DNA from: Phoronis australis
Lineage: Eukaryota > Phoronida > Phoronidae
DNA length: 64,000 bases
Assembly: GCA_002633005.1 (NCBI GenBank)
Contig: NMRA01000452.1
Coordinates: 96,270-160,269, forward strand
Direction: 5' to 3'
Notes under the pieces: model-generated
Database searches by the model: none
What the model was told of the DNA's origin: nothing
The model's input: only the letters and a program-made list of their open reading frames with translations
Translations under genes and position numbers: made by a program
In this document: in pieces, positions 38,201-53,200 of the stretch
How positions within the stretch are numbered: the first letter of the stretch is position 1
Layout: each line of letters begins with the position of its first letter

Positions 38201-41200
38201 GAATACATACACTTGTCTTCTATAGGTAGGTGCTAAGAAGCGAGTCATCAATTCCAACTTACAAAGTTGAGTATTCCGCTATGAAGATTTTCTAGTATTT
38301 TTCAAACTCAGAAATTACTTCTAAATTTCACCAGGGAACAAGTTGACACACATTTAATGGTGATCAGTAGTCTACGGTCTACTTGTCTAGTTTGGGATTC
38401 TGAAGATCAGGACAGAGGCAATTTTGTCACTGAACATATTTCCCAAACATCCAACACTGTGTCCTGTATCAACAGAGTCTGGAAATAGTCCCTGATGCAA
38501 TACTTTCATGCATTCCGCAGAATGTAGCATAGGGATCTTTGTTTGTTGTTGACCGTAATTCTTAAATTTGGTACGGCCAACATTCAAATTTTCTAAAATT
38601 TGGTACAAGCTACGATCTTGATGAAAATACTTAATTTTCAATGCAGCCCCAAACTGCAAAATTTTTGACACGATTCAAAAGTTACCTTCTATAATAATTC
38701 ACAATTAAAATTTGTAAGGTCGTATGCTCCACTAACAATACACACGACACACATGGTGGAGAGGTGCAAGACAAGTGAAAACTTCCACCATACTGAGTAT
38801 CCCTAAAACACATCTGTTGAACAAACAGAACCCTACCGCTGCATCTGAAAGACTATTCAAAGACGTCTGCTTCAAAATGAACCACCATATTCTTTCATCA
38901 TGTACAATGTCAAGGACAAAAGCACATAGTATCTATAAAACAAAAACTTAAGACACACATAGATAGGAATTGTACTGCAAAAAACATTGTGCCCGTAAAT
39001 TATGTCTACGTACTCGGCCATGTCATCTGTAGCTTGTAGACCCCAACCTTTCCAACTGGTTTGGAATGGCTCCGTCCTTGAGTACTCTTTACGCTGGAAC
39101 CGTTTATTGGTACAGTAGTCACCGCAGGGACATCGTGCACCGCTGGAAAACATCACAGGAGTTAGCCACTAGGTGGCGCAATGGTATAATACAAGAGCTG
39201 CACAAACAACTCTGAAAACAGATGAAGTCAGTGAGTCATTGAATTGAAAAACCCCGGCCACAAAAGCTTGTTTGGGACCTTGCTGTGCAACGCTCCACAA
39301 AGTCATTCCTGGAGGAAATGTTTTTCCAGACGGTCAAACAGAAAGAAACGCAATTTAAAGCCAACATCACTATGCTAGTCTTACCACTCAATCATTAACA
39401 TTCTGTTTAGACAGTCCTCGCCACACGCCACCACGCCCGTCGACCGATCCTCTTTACTGGTAGTACAATCACACAGCATGCGCCGTACCTCCTTAGAGTT
39501 TCTCGACTTCTTCCTAAAATACCAATTTGAAATAAGCCTTAATACAGAAGACACTTTCTACTGATCAATATCGGAGCATTGTTTAAACTGATGTGACAAT
39601 CTTTTGACTTTTCTAATAGGTGAAAAAGAGTAAAAGTATATCTGAACAGAAATTTAATGCACTTTCCATTTACTAAGATATAGAAATTGGAGAATGACAC
39701 AAGAATCACAGGTAAGTGGAGAATGACACGAGAATCACAGGTAAGTGGAGAATGACACGAGAATCACAGGTAAGTGGAGAATGACACAAGAATCACAGGT
39801 AAAACTGCTATAAACAGTCACATGTTTTGTCAAAGAAACAAGCTTTCAAACGCACTGAAATGGTATCAACTTGTTCCTGAATCAGGTGAGGACGGAATTT
39901 TGGACAAGCAACAGACCTCATTCGGCGCATACAATGACAGTTTGATAGTACAACAGACCACACTCGGCACATACAATGATAATTTGATAGTACAAGAGAC
40001 CTCACTTGGTACATACAATGACAGTTTGTCAGAACAAGAGACCTCACTCAGCACACAAATGACAGTTAGATAGTACAATACACCACACCTTTTGGCCTTG
40101 TAAGTGAACACCACAAAACAGACCTGTTGGACAGGAACAAGTTCTCTTCCAGAGCTTCAAAGACAGGCGGCTTGTTTTCTTTCTCCTCCTTGGCTTCTCT
40201 CTGAGGTGACGTGTCCGAGTCGCTCATTTTGTCTTCACTGTCGAGTCGTTCGAGTTTCAAGACCGGAACTTTGAATTCTTGTCCTGACAATGGTTAGAAA
40301 ACACGAATGACAAGGGCAAAAATTATTTGTATGCTTGAAAAGATAAAAAAATCAAAAGGTAACTTAGTTGGACGTAATTGGGTGGTGAGGTGGGCACATT
40401 AACAGAGCACTGTAACTGTGCACCAAACTGAACATAAACCAAGTACCATAAAACTCCTTAAGTCAGTAAAGCTCTTAGGTACAGTTGTTCCAGGGCATGC
40501 ACTTCCAAGTCGGATTTCGCCTTACTCGCATTAAATCACTTGGTCGGGTTGCATCCGACTAATGCAAGTTTTGTTGTTCTCACAAGATCATACACGTCAA
40601 ATTCTATATTTGTATTGAAAAGATAATTATGTAGTCCCAATCAGACTTGAAAAACTAAAACAATATCAGAATCAGATGCAACTATTCATAATGTGCAGAC
40701 AGAAATAAATTGCTAGAAATTTGAGCCAACATACCTTTTACGTCAAGACCTGGCACCTCCGTTCTCGCCGTCATACCATCCGATGGATCCCAAGCAGAGT
40801 TGTCCGATTTCTCATCTGCCGACAACTTCCCCGCAGAGGTCTCTGGCGTTGTCTCCATCTCACATGCACGTGACCACCTTGACTTTAGCTTCCACACCTT
40901 GGATGGACTCGGAGACACGGCAGCTGCATCAGTATCCATGGTGACTGTCCGAGCCGGAAGCGGGATAGATACCTCAGGTGTGAATGAAATCATTACCTGG
41001 CCGTGCTGACCCTTAGTCGGTGTCTCTTTGTCCCCTGATGGCTCCACCCTTTCTTTCTCCTTTTCTTTACGTTTACGTTCCAACTCCTCTTTCTTCCGTT
41101 GTTTTTCTTCTTGCAGCTGACGCACACGATCTTCGGTATCCTGTGAAGCAAATTAGTGTAACAAACCCATTATACAGTCACGGTGTCCTCACTTCAGTGT

Positions 41201-44200
41201 AAGCAATACCTTAAATCTCTTGTTTACCAGTGACGATCTAGAACAAACTGAAGTTTTAATTCACTCAGTGCAAGCAAAAAGCATCTACACCAAAAGCAAC
41301 AGAAGCCCACAAAGGATGGAAAATTTCAAGCGGCTAAATCTGTGTTCCATTTAATCTCTTGAACAAGATCACATACCACTCACGTGATCACGGTTTGTTC
41401 CCAACACCAAGGGCACGTGATCACAGTTTGGCAACATTCAGGCGAGTATTTTGGACAAATTTGAAGACTTAGAACCGAATTTTGCTCCACTTTGCTGGCT
41501 AAAAATGGGAGCAACCGATTTCAACATGCATAATCACAATTTAAGGGTTGGGTAATTCCAATATACTCCGTGTTTTGGGAAGTCGCTGGTGTTTTTGATG
41601 TTCTTTTTGGCAACATAAATAGAATCCTATTATGATAAGGAATATGACGAGTCCAATTTCACAAGAGTAAAAAGTCAGATAAATAAGGCAAATTGCAGCT
41701 TTAATTGTACTACAAAGTTAGCTTGACACGTGCTCACCTGTTTCTTTGTGGTCTCAATACTCTTCAATCGTCTGCTCCGGCGACGTTGCCCTGCATCATC
41801 TGCCTCGTCTCTGGCCTCGTTGTCCGCCCCAATCTCCGCTGACATTGTTTCAGTTATGACGCTGTTGTCAGCAAAAAGAGCGTCAGTGACCAGGCGTCTC
41901 AGCTCAGGTGGCAGCTCCACTTTCTTCGGCACACTGCCGTTATCGGCACCACTACCAGCGGACCTGTGCAAGACGCTCTGCTCCATGGAAACAACTGGCA
42001 ACGTTGAGGTTGCCGAGGTGGTGCTAGAGAATGTTGCAGTCACTGTGTCTGTCACTATGGTGGTTACGTCGCTGACATCGGATTTCAGATTCGTCGATAC
42101 AACACTGTTCAGCAGGGTGTCACTAACTGTAGTGCTAGTGGCTAGTGTCACTGTCACCTCCGACTTTCCTTTTGTAATTTCCTCCACAGTTTCATCATTG
42201 ACCTTATCACCACCACTACCACTTTGATCTAGCATGCCAGATTTGACAGGTTTATTCACGACCCTGTTACCTTCATAACCACCCTCCCCCACTGGAGAAT
42301 GCTGGGAAGCATTGTCAGCCCCTTGTCTACCCAGCAGCTTAAACTTGAGAAGAGGTGGCTTCGTGCCCTGATTCGATATCGGAGATTTTTGAGCCTCCAT
42401 TTTGTTCGCAGGCATTTGTTGACCAACAACAGGGATGGCCTGTAGAACTGTTCTGGCTTTGTGCTTTGGTTCCTCCTCCTTCACCTGTGGTGGCGGCACA
42501 GCTGGAAGAGGTATTGGTGGCAGACCAATGTACTTCTCACTTTGACTTTGTGGGCCAGGAGCTGGTTGTGTTACAGATTGTGGAGGAGGCTTAGAGAAGT
42601 AGCCTTGATGTTGCACCTGGTACGGAACGTGACTGTATTCATTACGCATTGGACCAGCTTCTGGTATACGAGGTGCCGGTGGATTATGGAGAGGACGATT
42701 AAGCAGAGGGCGAGGTGGTACCATGGGAGGTGGTCCACGCTGCTGATTTATGTGCTGATTTGGAAACACTGGTGCCCCCATCTGGTTGGCATAACGAGGC
42801 TCCAAGCTAGGATGATAAGGTGGCATCGTTTGCCCTGGAAATGGCAGCATCTGATTTGGAGGCATCTGACCAGGTTGCATGTGACCCGGTTGTATCTGAC
42901 CCGGTTGCATCTGACCCGGTTGTATCTGACTTGATTGTATCTGACCCGGTTGTATCTGACCCAGTTGCATCTGAACCGGTTGCATCTGACCTTGTGGCAC
43001 CTGACCTTGTGGCATCTGACCTTGTGGCCCACGACCCACTGTCATGGATAACTGCCCAGAATAGTCCTGATGGTGAGAGAACATGGCTGGGTACATTTGG
43101 TCTTGGCCAGACGGAGGTTGTTGGTACAGCTGGGATGCTGGGCTGTAGTGCGCTTGAAGGTGAGGGAAGCCAGATGCTGGAGCTGGAGCAATGGCAGCAC
43201 CAGTCTGGGCTTGGGGATTGCTGTGCATGCTGGGTATTGTCCGCAGGATGCCACCACTGTCTCCAGGAGCACGGCCAGGGTGAGGCGACTTAGCAGAGTG
43301 AGCAGTTGAATCGTTAGAGGATTCGTCTTGGAGCGGAGTACCTGGGGACATGGACATGTCCCGACTTATACGATCGTCCTGGTTGTGCCTGGGAGTGGAG
43401 TTATTTCGCGACCTGATGTCGCGGTGCTGAGAACGATTCCTACTGCGGTGAGCAGATCCCGATCTCCTCCTGCGACGAGGTGATTTAGACCGTCTTCGTG
43501 GAGACCTAGAAGGTCTTCTACGCCGTCTCCGTGGCGAAATAGACCTCCTTCTAGGTGGGGAGCCTCGCCTTCTTTTTGGTGATGGTGTTCGTCTCCTCGG
43601 TGACTTGGACCTTCGCCGTGGTGATATTGATCGTCTGCGCGGAGACCTACGTCTTGGTGACACAGACCTACGGCGTGGTGACAAAGAATCTCTTCTAGGA
43701 GAGGAGTGATTACGATTTCGAGGAGATGGAGACCTGCGATCTCTTGATCTTGACCGCCTACCCCTGTAACTATCACGTCCACGTTTTCGATCAGGACGGC
43801 CATAATCATCAGAGGGTCTCGACCTATAACCCTCCCTCCCACGGTATGACCGACGATCGTCATAGTCACGCCTAGGACTACGTCTTGGTCGGCTCTCACG
43901 AGGACTAGGGCTGCGACTTCTCTGTCTGAATTTGTCTCCAAACTGTGACACTGGCTCTTGAGGGATTTGCGACACTGGAGCTTCACTCATAACAACGCCA
44001 ATGCTCTCAGGCTGGAGTGGCTCTGGCATGTTCTGAGCCTGAACAACAGGTATAATATTCTCTACGGGCTCTGGCTGATAGGGGGAGTTGCCATCGGGGA
44101 TCTGACCATCTTCTAAGGAATCATTCATGGTCTCTTGATTGTGACATAGAGAATCGGTAACAGGAAGGCTGACTGGCTGATTGACACTTGGTCCAGGCCC

Positions 44201-47200
44201 AGACTCAACATCAGGCATGAGTGTATCAGATGAAGCTGGCTCTTTCTCAAATGGCGCAAAAGGTTTTTGTTCCTCGACTTCTTCATCAAAAACTGATGGC
44301 TTCAACCGACTTGTTTTGACCGCTATGCTAAATGCTAAGGTTGCTTTTGAAGTTTGAGTGTGTTTTCCAATTGTAGATTCAATAGGTCTTAATTCACTTG
44401 GTTTCTTTGACATGCCATCACCCACATCAGCATCACTTGGTTTCTTTGATACGTCATCACTCTCACTTGGTTTCTTCGACACTCCATCACCCATATGAAC
44501 ATCACTTGGTTTCTTCGACATGCCATCACCCATAAGAACATCACTTGGTTTCTTCGACATGCCATCACCCACATGAACATCACTTGGTTTCTTCAACACG
44601 CCATCACCCACATGAACATCACTTGGTTTCTTCGACATGCCATCATCCACATGAACATCACTTGGTTTCTTCGACATGCCATCATCCACATGAACATCAC
44701 TTGGTTTCTTCGACATGCCATCATCCACATGAACATCGCTGTCATGACATTTAGCTTTCCACTTATCTTTGACAATGTTTCGTTGTTCAGGAGAGTCATT
44801 AAGTTTTGTCTCATGCCTGCCCAAGTCACTATTTTCAAGGTTACGTCCCTGAGGAGCGCCATCAACTTTTGTTTCACGTCTACTCAACTCACCTTGGTCA
44901 AGGACACGCTGTTCAGAAGAGTCTTCAGGTTTTGTTTCATGCTTTCTCAACTTATCAGTGACCTTCTCGCTTGGTGGAGGAATGTTAGCTAAATTAAAAA
45001 CCCCGTCCGTGCCATAAGCATCAACCTTGAGAGCGAATGCAGGTGAGCTTGACACCACCTCCAAACACTTAGGGGGCTTAGGCAAAGGTGTTGGAATACT
45101 GGATAGATCGATAACTTGATTCAATTTGTTCACACTTGGCATAGGTTGTGGAATGTCCTCCAAATTAAATGAGTACTTCTCTGTGCATGAATTCTCAGCT
45201 GCCTGTCTTGGGGTTTCATTTGGAGCATCTACGAACTTCTGAGAGATGTCACTGCGTAACTCCTTTTTACTGTCACATTTTAAAGACACAGTTTTGACAT
45301 CAGAACTCAGCTGGTCCTGGTCCTCGTTAATATCTGTATCAACACTGCTGGAATATTTTCTGTTTTCTAAGCTATCAGCTTTTACAATTCCCTTTCGATC
45401 CGTGATGAGGTCTTCAACAGTTTCCTTCCTGGAACCATGCTTTTTACTTTTATCGCCTACCATTGTGGTATCACAACCTAGATCTGGCCCTTTCCCACTT
45501 GCAAACCTTTCACACCTTTCATTGTCTGCCACTGCTCTAGCCACAGCTTCCTTACTCTCCTTCCCATCAACAGATTTCTCACCAGCTCGGTGCTCAACAG
45601 CAGTGACGTGACCATGAAGGTTTTTCCTGTCCATTTCCTGGGGAGCCTTCAGATCTGTTGTTCCCATTTCCTCAGTTTCACTGTCACTGCTGTCACTGGA
45701 ACTGCTACTATCATCACTGCTACTGCTGCTGTTGCTGCTGCTGCTGCTCCCTGATTGGCTGCTTGAGCTCGAACTTGATGACCTATCACGTTGGATATTT
45801 TTGGAAGATTTTGATTTTGGAGATGGGCATTGTTTCATTTTCGCCTTACTTAACGACTGTTCCAAATGACCAGATGACAGTCTTCTCCCTCCCTTTGAAT
45901 GTTCAATGTTCTTGTCAGCTGGATAGCCAACATGTGAATCAACATGTTCCCCACCATCTTTGTCAGAGGTGGGATGCAACAGGTTCTCAGAGTCGATTTT
46001 ATGGTGCCTCTTGGCCTTGGTTCCTTCCTCACCAGAGATGTCTACTTCTTCAGGCTTTTTATCTCTGGTAACTTTCTGAGTGCTTCTACGCTTTTCATCC
46101 TTTTTGGAAACTGGAGATGATTTCGACGACTTATCCCGTTCAGTATAGCCCTGGACTTCCATTTCACTCTGCTCAGGACTGTGTGAGTCCTCGTGATGTT
46201 TGCCTTTAAAACTCCTGCTCTCATCAGTACTTAGTTTATCTCCAATTCTCCTTTCGGGACTTTGTGAAGCTCTATGCAACTTTTTCCTCCCTGGCTCTAC
46301 AGAAGTTGTTTTGTGCGAACTTTTGTATCTGCTTTCAGGGCTGACAGATCTGTTATGTCTTGGACTTGAGTAAATTCTGTCTTCATTGCACCTAACGTCA
46401 GACTCCGGACTCAGTGACTTTCTCCTATCCATCCTTTTTGATTTTGCTTTTGATTCATAACTGTACCTGTCATCTTGTGAGTTATCCCTTTGTTCACTGC
46501 TAATGGACCTATCAATGCTTCCTTCTTTTGGCGTTCTGCTAACATGGCCGACTTTGTCAACCTTGTGATACGGAGACTTTCGTCGCTCTTCAGGACTGCG
46601 AGATTTCTCAAAAATATCACATTTGTTCTTATCTCTGTGCTCGTGACTTGCTGATTTCATAACTGGCTGAGGGCTACGAGGTGACCGCCTGTGTTTGCTT
46701 CTTTCATGACTCTTGACTGTCAGTTCAGACGATCTCTTTTCTACACTGTCCTTGACATGGCCTCTAGAATATGGCATTTCTTCAAGACTAGGTGATCGTT
46801 TCCTCCTGTGTCCACCAGTGTCTCTAGTGTCGGGACTTCTCGATGCACAGCTGGCCTTGGGACTAGACGACAGTCTTGATCGTCGGCCGACTCTAGGACT
46901 AAGAGATTTTTTCTCAATTCTATGTCGGCTGCCAGAGTGGCTTTTCCTATTCTCTGGACTGGGTGATCTTCTGGTCTTTTCAGTCTTTGTTTGCCTTGTA
47001 GGAGACGAAACTCTCAAGTGCTCTTCATTGTTGCAAGGTTTAGACTCAGCTTCCAGACTTTCAGATCTCCTGCTGGCAATCCTCTGATCTTTTGAAGATC
47101 TTCCAAACTCTGAAATAGGTGACTTGTCATTCGTAGACACTCTTCGTGATGTAGGACTCTCCGATCGGCGTGATGAACTGGACTGGTTCTTATTCTTAGC

Positions 47201-50200
47201 ATCAGAGCTGCGTGATCGCTTACACCATGAGCTACGCTCCTTTTCCGGACTGCATGAACTCTCCCTCCTAGTACGCTCTGGAGTAAGACTTTTCCTGTGC
47301 TTGTTTCGTTCTTGAGTACCTTCATCATGATGTCTCCTGTCTCTCGATGAGTGCGAGTAGTCTTTGTTGCGAGGGCTAGAGCTTCGTCTAGTTTGTCTAT
47401 GTTCAACACTCCCAGAACGGCTGCAATGATCCTTATGAGGCTTTGTATGCAATTCTCTATCTCTGGATGTGTGTTCTTTGCTACTATATACACTACTCCT
47501 ACTATGCTCATTATCACATCTGCTCAACTTCAATTTCTCTTCAACATGCTCAGCAGCTTGAGCTGCTAAGTTTTGCAGCTTAGATTTTACCGAGATCGGT
47601 TGTATGAGCAATTCCGACACTGACTCCAAGGTCGGCTTGGAACTCTCAACTGTGGTTTCACTCTTTCGATCAGGGCGAACAGGTGATGGGTTCACATCAC
47701 TGTCAGCAGTTTCCTCACCTTCAGTTTGCGACTCAGAATCATCTGTATAGGCAACCAGTCTCTTCACAGCCTTCAGTTGGAAACTGATTTTGGAGTTGAG
47801 CTCCTTTTGCCCACTTGGCTTTGTTCCTGCGTCTTTTTGCTTAAGTCCCAAAGAGAACGATCCTTTTTTCCCAATCCCAAATGAGTGCTTAGCAAAAGAA
47901 GCCAGGCTGGTTTGAGAGCCAGAGTTCTGAAGCTGGTTAGCTCTAGCTTCCATTATTAATTTTTGAGCAGGTCTCAAAACAGGCTGCGGGAGGGTCTGTT
48001 TCACGTCAGCTGCTGATGCCAGGCTGACTTCTTGCAGTTGCACATTGCCATCATTAGTTTGAGTAGCATCTTTGCGAGGTTCTTTTGGGGGAGGTGGCGG
48101 CGGTGGCTCCTCACCATCCTTCTCGTGCCCAGTGTTTGAAGCCAAGACACTGACAGGTAGACACGGACTTGGCTTGCATTGACTCTTAGCAACTGCTTGG
48201 ATTCTGTCCACAGGAGGTAGAGATACTGCGTGCCCATCTAGTTGTCTCAATTTGGTTGCCGCCACGGCACTTTTCTTACCTTCAAAACCTAAAGCGTGTG
48301 GATTCGGACGTGACTTGGGTGCAGCGTGTGAACCGGCCATCTTTGGCCATGGACGTACAGGAGGAATATTTCTGTTAGCAGTCGGAGGTAGTGGTATATC
48401 ACTGAGTGGGTCGGCAATACCAACATTCTGATTTGCAGAAGCTGGATTAGTAATGGAAAGTTTCTGGCCCGGTAAAGGAATATCTGTTGGTAATAATATT
48501 ACAGTCGGAGCTATGCTCGCAGGGCTCGACTTCTCAGTGTCCTCAGAGGACACTTTGGGTCTACGCTGGGACTCAGAAGACTCCGAATCTTTTGCAGCTG
48601 AAGTCTGTCTTTTATCAACTTTCTTTTTATCATAGCATGGACTGGCACAAACAGTGGTGCCATCTTTGGTCACATCTGACTGATCCCCTTGCCGTGGCTC
48701 CTGTTCCAGTTCTTGCGAAATTTCAGTGTTTAGTGAACAATCTTCTTCAGGTTTGGCTGGCCCTGGACTGACACACGGACTGTCCTCTCTACAAAAAATA
48801 AGAAAAATTTGAGGTCATACTATACCAGCAATGTCATGACACAGGCAGGTGTGTTATCAATAAGATTTACTACTGTTCTTCACCAACATTAAACTGGTTA
48901 AGACTTGTTTTCCCAAATTCTGAAAGCTACAAAAATCTAGCACTATGGACCATCTGTTTAAATTCAAACTACACATCAATCAAAATGGCCACAGCTATTA
49001 GACAGGTGGTGTCTACACTCAGTTACTATAAGTCCATAGAAAAATAAAACCATTCAAATTGTTTTGAAATACAACTTTTACATCTTCTTGATTGAATTAA
49101 GCAACCTCTATAATTACTCAACAAACACGTTGGCATAAAATTTGATGGAATTAGTTTTCTTCATGAAGGTACTCTTTTCTTTTTGAAGCTAATGCCTGAC
49201 TGAGCAATGAGGAACTAAACAGTACAACAGTGAACTGAAACTGCTAGTACTTCCTGTCTCGATGCTTAGCGTAATGCCAATTTATTTGCATTTGAAATAA
49301 CGTTGCTCTAAAATCTCACCAACTTTAGACAAAAATAATTGCCAGAAATACTTTTTGATTCATTTTTGACGACATTTAACACTGTTGTGAATGACCACAT
49401 TTGTTCAAAATGTTTGTTTGATGGTGTCGCTATAGCATGAAACTGGAACTTGGTACTACTGTATGTTTCATGAAAAAAATGATACAATAAAATTTCACGT
49501 TTGTCGGAAATATTGTCCGAAACTGGTGAGATTTTGAATGAATCAATGTTTTGGAAGTTACTGCAAATTTCGAATCGAATTATAGGTGAATTCTTCTTTG
49601 TGTCTTTTTCTTGCGTAATTGCAAGTGGCAAAAATCAGGCAACTTCGTGGTGACTTAACTAGGTCGCCAAACAACATCTGAGGTCGCATCAGAGAACAGC
49701 AGGTTGCCAAATTGAGCCCTGAGTATGATGCCACAACAGAAAGTAAACACATGGTAAAAACTATTCCACAAAAAAGCATATCCAAACCACGACTCATGTA
49801 CAAACAATGTAATTGATGGTCTGCTTATTCCTTATTAAAAAGCTGGACAGGAAATCGGTCGTCACTGTGCTCACGAGTTACCTCTATTTTTCAGTTCGAG
49901 TAAAGACAAAAAGACAAAAAACAAGACGGTTTTGGGTGAACATTTGTCTCTCACACTTTGGCATAGTTAAACATGTTTGCTTTTTCACTTTCGAATGTTA
50001 GAAACTATGTGTTTGTTTTTGAAGGTCAGGGGTACATTCTAGACATTCTGAGAAGACTGAATGAGCGAAGACAAATCTTAAATTTCAGTGAATTTTAAGA
50101 TAAAATTTGTATCAAGTCCGTTCCAAGAAAAGATCTCAAGTTTGACATAATTTTTTTACTTACCGGATGTGGGACTTTCAAAGTTTAAAAGTTGAGACAA

Positions 50201-53200
50201 ATCTTAAAACTTAAGTAACAATGAACATAAATCAGGGCCTCAAGACTTTCGCACCGCCAAATATTAGGCGAGCTCGTTTTCCATTTGATGACATAAGAAT
50301 TTTGCCACGTCTAACTTGGCAAGTTTAAGAGCAGTGACATGTAAATCTAGATGTGACAAATACAATTAGAAATGATACTATTAACCTACAAGCTGCACTT
50401 CACTACAAACCGTACCCTTATCACATATACAGAAGGTTTCGCTAAAATCCCCTGTACACTAACAAACAGGACAAGCCCATCCACTTTCTCCACGGCCTGT
50501 TTTAATGTTTCGTCTCAACCTGTTTGCCAAAACATGTGACGTATTTGAATGGTCCCCTTAATACTTGAATGGACCCTGACACATTTGGATTGCTTGGTGC
50601 TGATTGTTATGTAAATAAAAAGTATGAACCAACAGTTTGCATACAAGTTGTAATCAGTTATAAATTGAACAAAGGTTAATGTGCTTTGTGCAGTACTGTG
50701 CATTACTCTCTCACTATTTCAGGTAACAAGGCAGGTATGTGCACTTGCATTTAAACTACAAAGACCATGAACCGCAGCATGCTTCCAGCACGTTTGTTGC
50801 TGAGCACAATTTCGACATGTTTGGGTGTTCAGTTGTGGAGAACACTATCGCTGTTTGCTGACGTTTTGGGAAGTTTGGCAACCAGTCTACGCTTCCAAAC
50901 TTTTCTTTTCAATCTCCGACAAACTCTTGCTAGCAAACTGCCAAACTGTTTGATTGTATTTGGTAACCCATCCACACTAGTAAACTTTTGTTTGAACACT
51001 ATACCATCAGTTTGGCCAAGTTTGTTTACAAAAGGTTCACCAGAGCAGACTGTGTTTAAATGCAAATTTTGATTGAAATCTCATTTCTTCCATACCAAAA
51101 TATTACAAAGTTGACCTTTTCCATTCTGAAAGGTCATCTAACACTGTGGTGAATGGCAGCAAATTTTTCACAATATTGTCTTTTATATTGCAGAACTTGA
51201 ACTTACTTTAGGGTTACATATCTCTTGACAGAAAAATGAGGAAATACAATTTCACCAGTTAGCTGTGTTGTGCCCTAAATAGTGGAGCTTTAATACATGT
51301 ACATAACGCACAAGTCTTCTAAATATGAGAACTAACAAATGCGAGAGCAGAGGAGGGAGTTTGGGCCTGTTGAGAACAGTGGAACTGTATTTTACAAATC
51401 TTCCTGGACTTAACAAAAACAAACTTTTTAACTGGGAAGTTCAATGTAACCAAATCAGTTTCGCCACAGTTAGGTTTGTTGTCTGGAAGGCTGCACAAAG
51501 TTGAACATACTCGACCTCTCTGCAACTTGTCGCCCAACACTTGTAATATATCGCGTGGCGTACAAGTCATTCACAATGTGTAATTTTGGAGTCAGCCCAT
51601 GCGGTACGTGACATGTGTATTTGTTGCAAAGATCCAAGCGAAGGCATTCGTGAGCACAATGGTTCACCCATAACACAATGTAACCACTCAGTGGTTCAAG
51701 TAAGTCGCCAAAACCTATGGTTAACAACCAAAATGTTAAAAAACCTTCACATCAACAACTGAACATTGGGTTAACTACCGCATAAGTAGAGAAATATTGT
51801 CACAAGTCAACAGCCAATATATAACTGGTCACAGGAGTATTAATAAGAAATGAGCATTGTCACATTTCGTTGCCTAATTAGTTATACATAACACCAATTA
51901 AGCCTAGCAGTTCTGACCATTCATAACCATTCCTGCAGATTTCATTTGAAGAGCAAGTAACCTAGGATCAATAAGCCAGACATGTACAAGTGTTCAGGGT
52001 CTGGCTTCCATGTGGCTACAGCTGACCTTTGTCAAGGCTAACTGTGGCTATAAATAGATCTCACCCAGTTTAGTGATCAGAACTGAAACCAGAAGTAACA
52101 GCATACATAACAGGCTCATTGCCAGTGGTAATTCATTGAATACCAGCTTTGCACATTCCGACAGAAGAAATGCCATCTAATTATAGACAAACCAAGTCGA
52201 CAGTACTGAGGCATTTTGAACAAAATCGAAAACAGTGTCACTGTTGCTAGAATTAAGCATAATTCACCACATAGTACATACAGTTTTCAAAACGCATCAC
52301 TACAAGAGCTGTGTAGGGCTTTCAATTAGCCAATCAACAATGGTCACGTCCAAAATCCAGCTCTCCTATGTTGTGGAGGTTGAAAAACGAATTGTACGTT
52401 TGACGTAGTGGCCACTGTTTTTCTTACTTCTGATGATGGTGTTTCAATAAACGTCAAAACATGTCAAGCCGTTTTAAATCTGTCGTTGTTTTTATTAGCA
52501 ATGTTTGACGTAGTTTTTTAAATGCTTTGAAAGCTAACAAACATCAGAGCCGAGTTTGGACAGATAAACAAACAAACAACCCTCCCAAACAATTGTCTTA
52601 AGTTCATGGTCTCAAAATTACATTATTATAATTCTGGTGAACAACGATAATACTTCAGTGGTGTTAGAACAACGATTGCGATAATTTTGATATGAATTAG
52701 TGCCTAGAATAGTACGTAACAGTGTGAGAAAATACTGCAGAGCCTTCGTATAACTCTCGTTTCTAGAGGCGGCTATTATCAGTCACGTCATTCAACTGAG
52801 CAATTAAACTTTGATCAGCCAGTTTAGGAGTCACAGGCTCTGACATGCACAAACACACACTTTTGCAATGTCTTACGTGTGTACAGCTGGCCAATGAGCT
52901 TCCACAAGTACAGTCATCCTTCACTTACTTAGAACATAATATGGCCGATAAAGGCGACGAGTAAAATTCTATTTTATCAAATTTCTCCGCAAGAGTAAAG
53001 ATTAACAGTATTTTAGTCTAGTACCAGCATGGTGCGTAGTATGTAGATGATGTCATGAATGAAACAGCAGTAGGTGAAGTTTTTGGATATTTGTAGCCAG
53101 GCAATCAGCTTTCTAAAAATAGAACGAGAGCAACGCAGAGCACTGGCATACACTCACGAATGCACCCCAAAACCGGCTGTTTATTTGTATCGTAAAAACG

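Noticed and set aside
42461-45611. Several 100-165-codon frames overlapping SETD2 exon 2 on both strands
   Set aside because: Shadows of the repetitive coding sequence (MQPGQ and KKPS repeats read in other frames).
50767-51072. 101-codon frame in SETD2 intron 1
   Set aside because: Open on both strands and without recognisable motifs; likely repeat-derived sequence.
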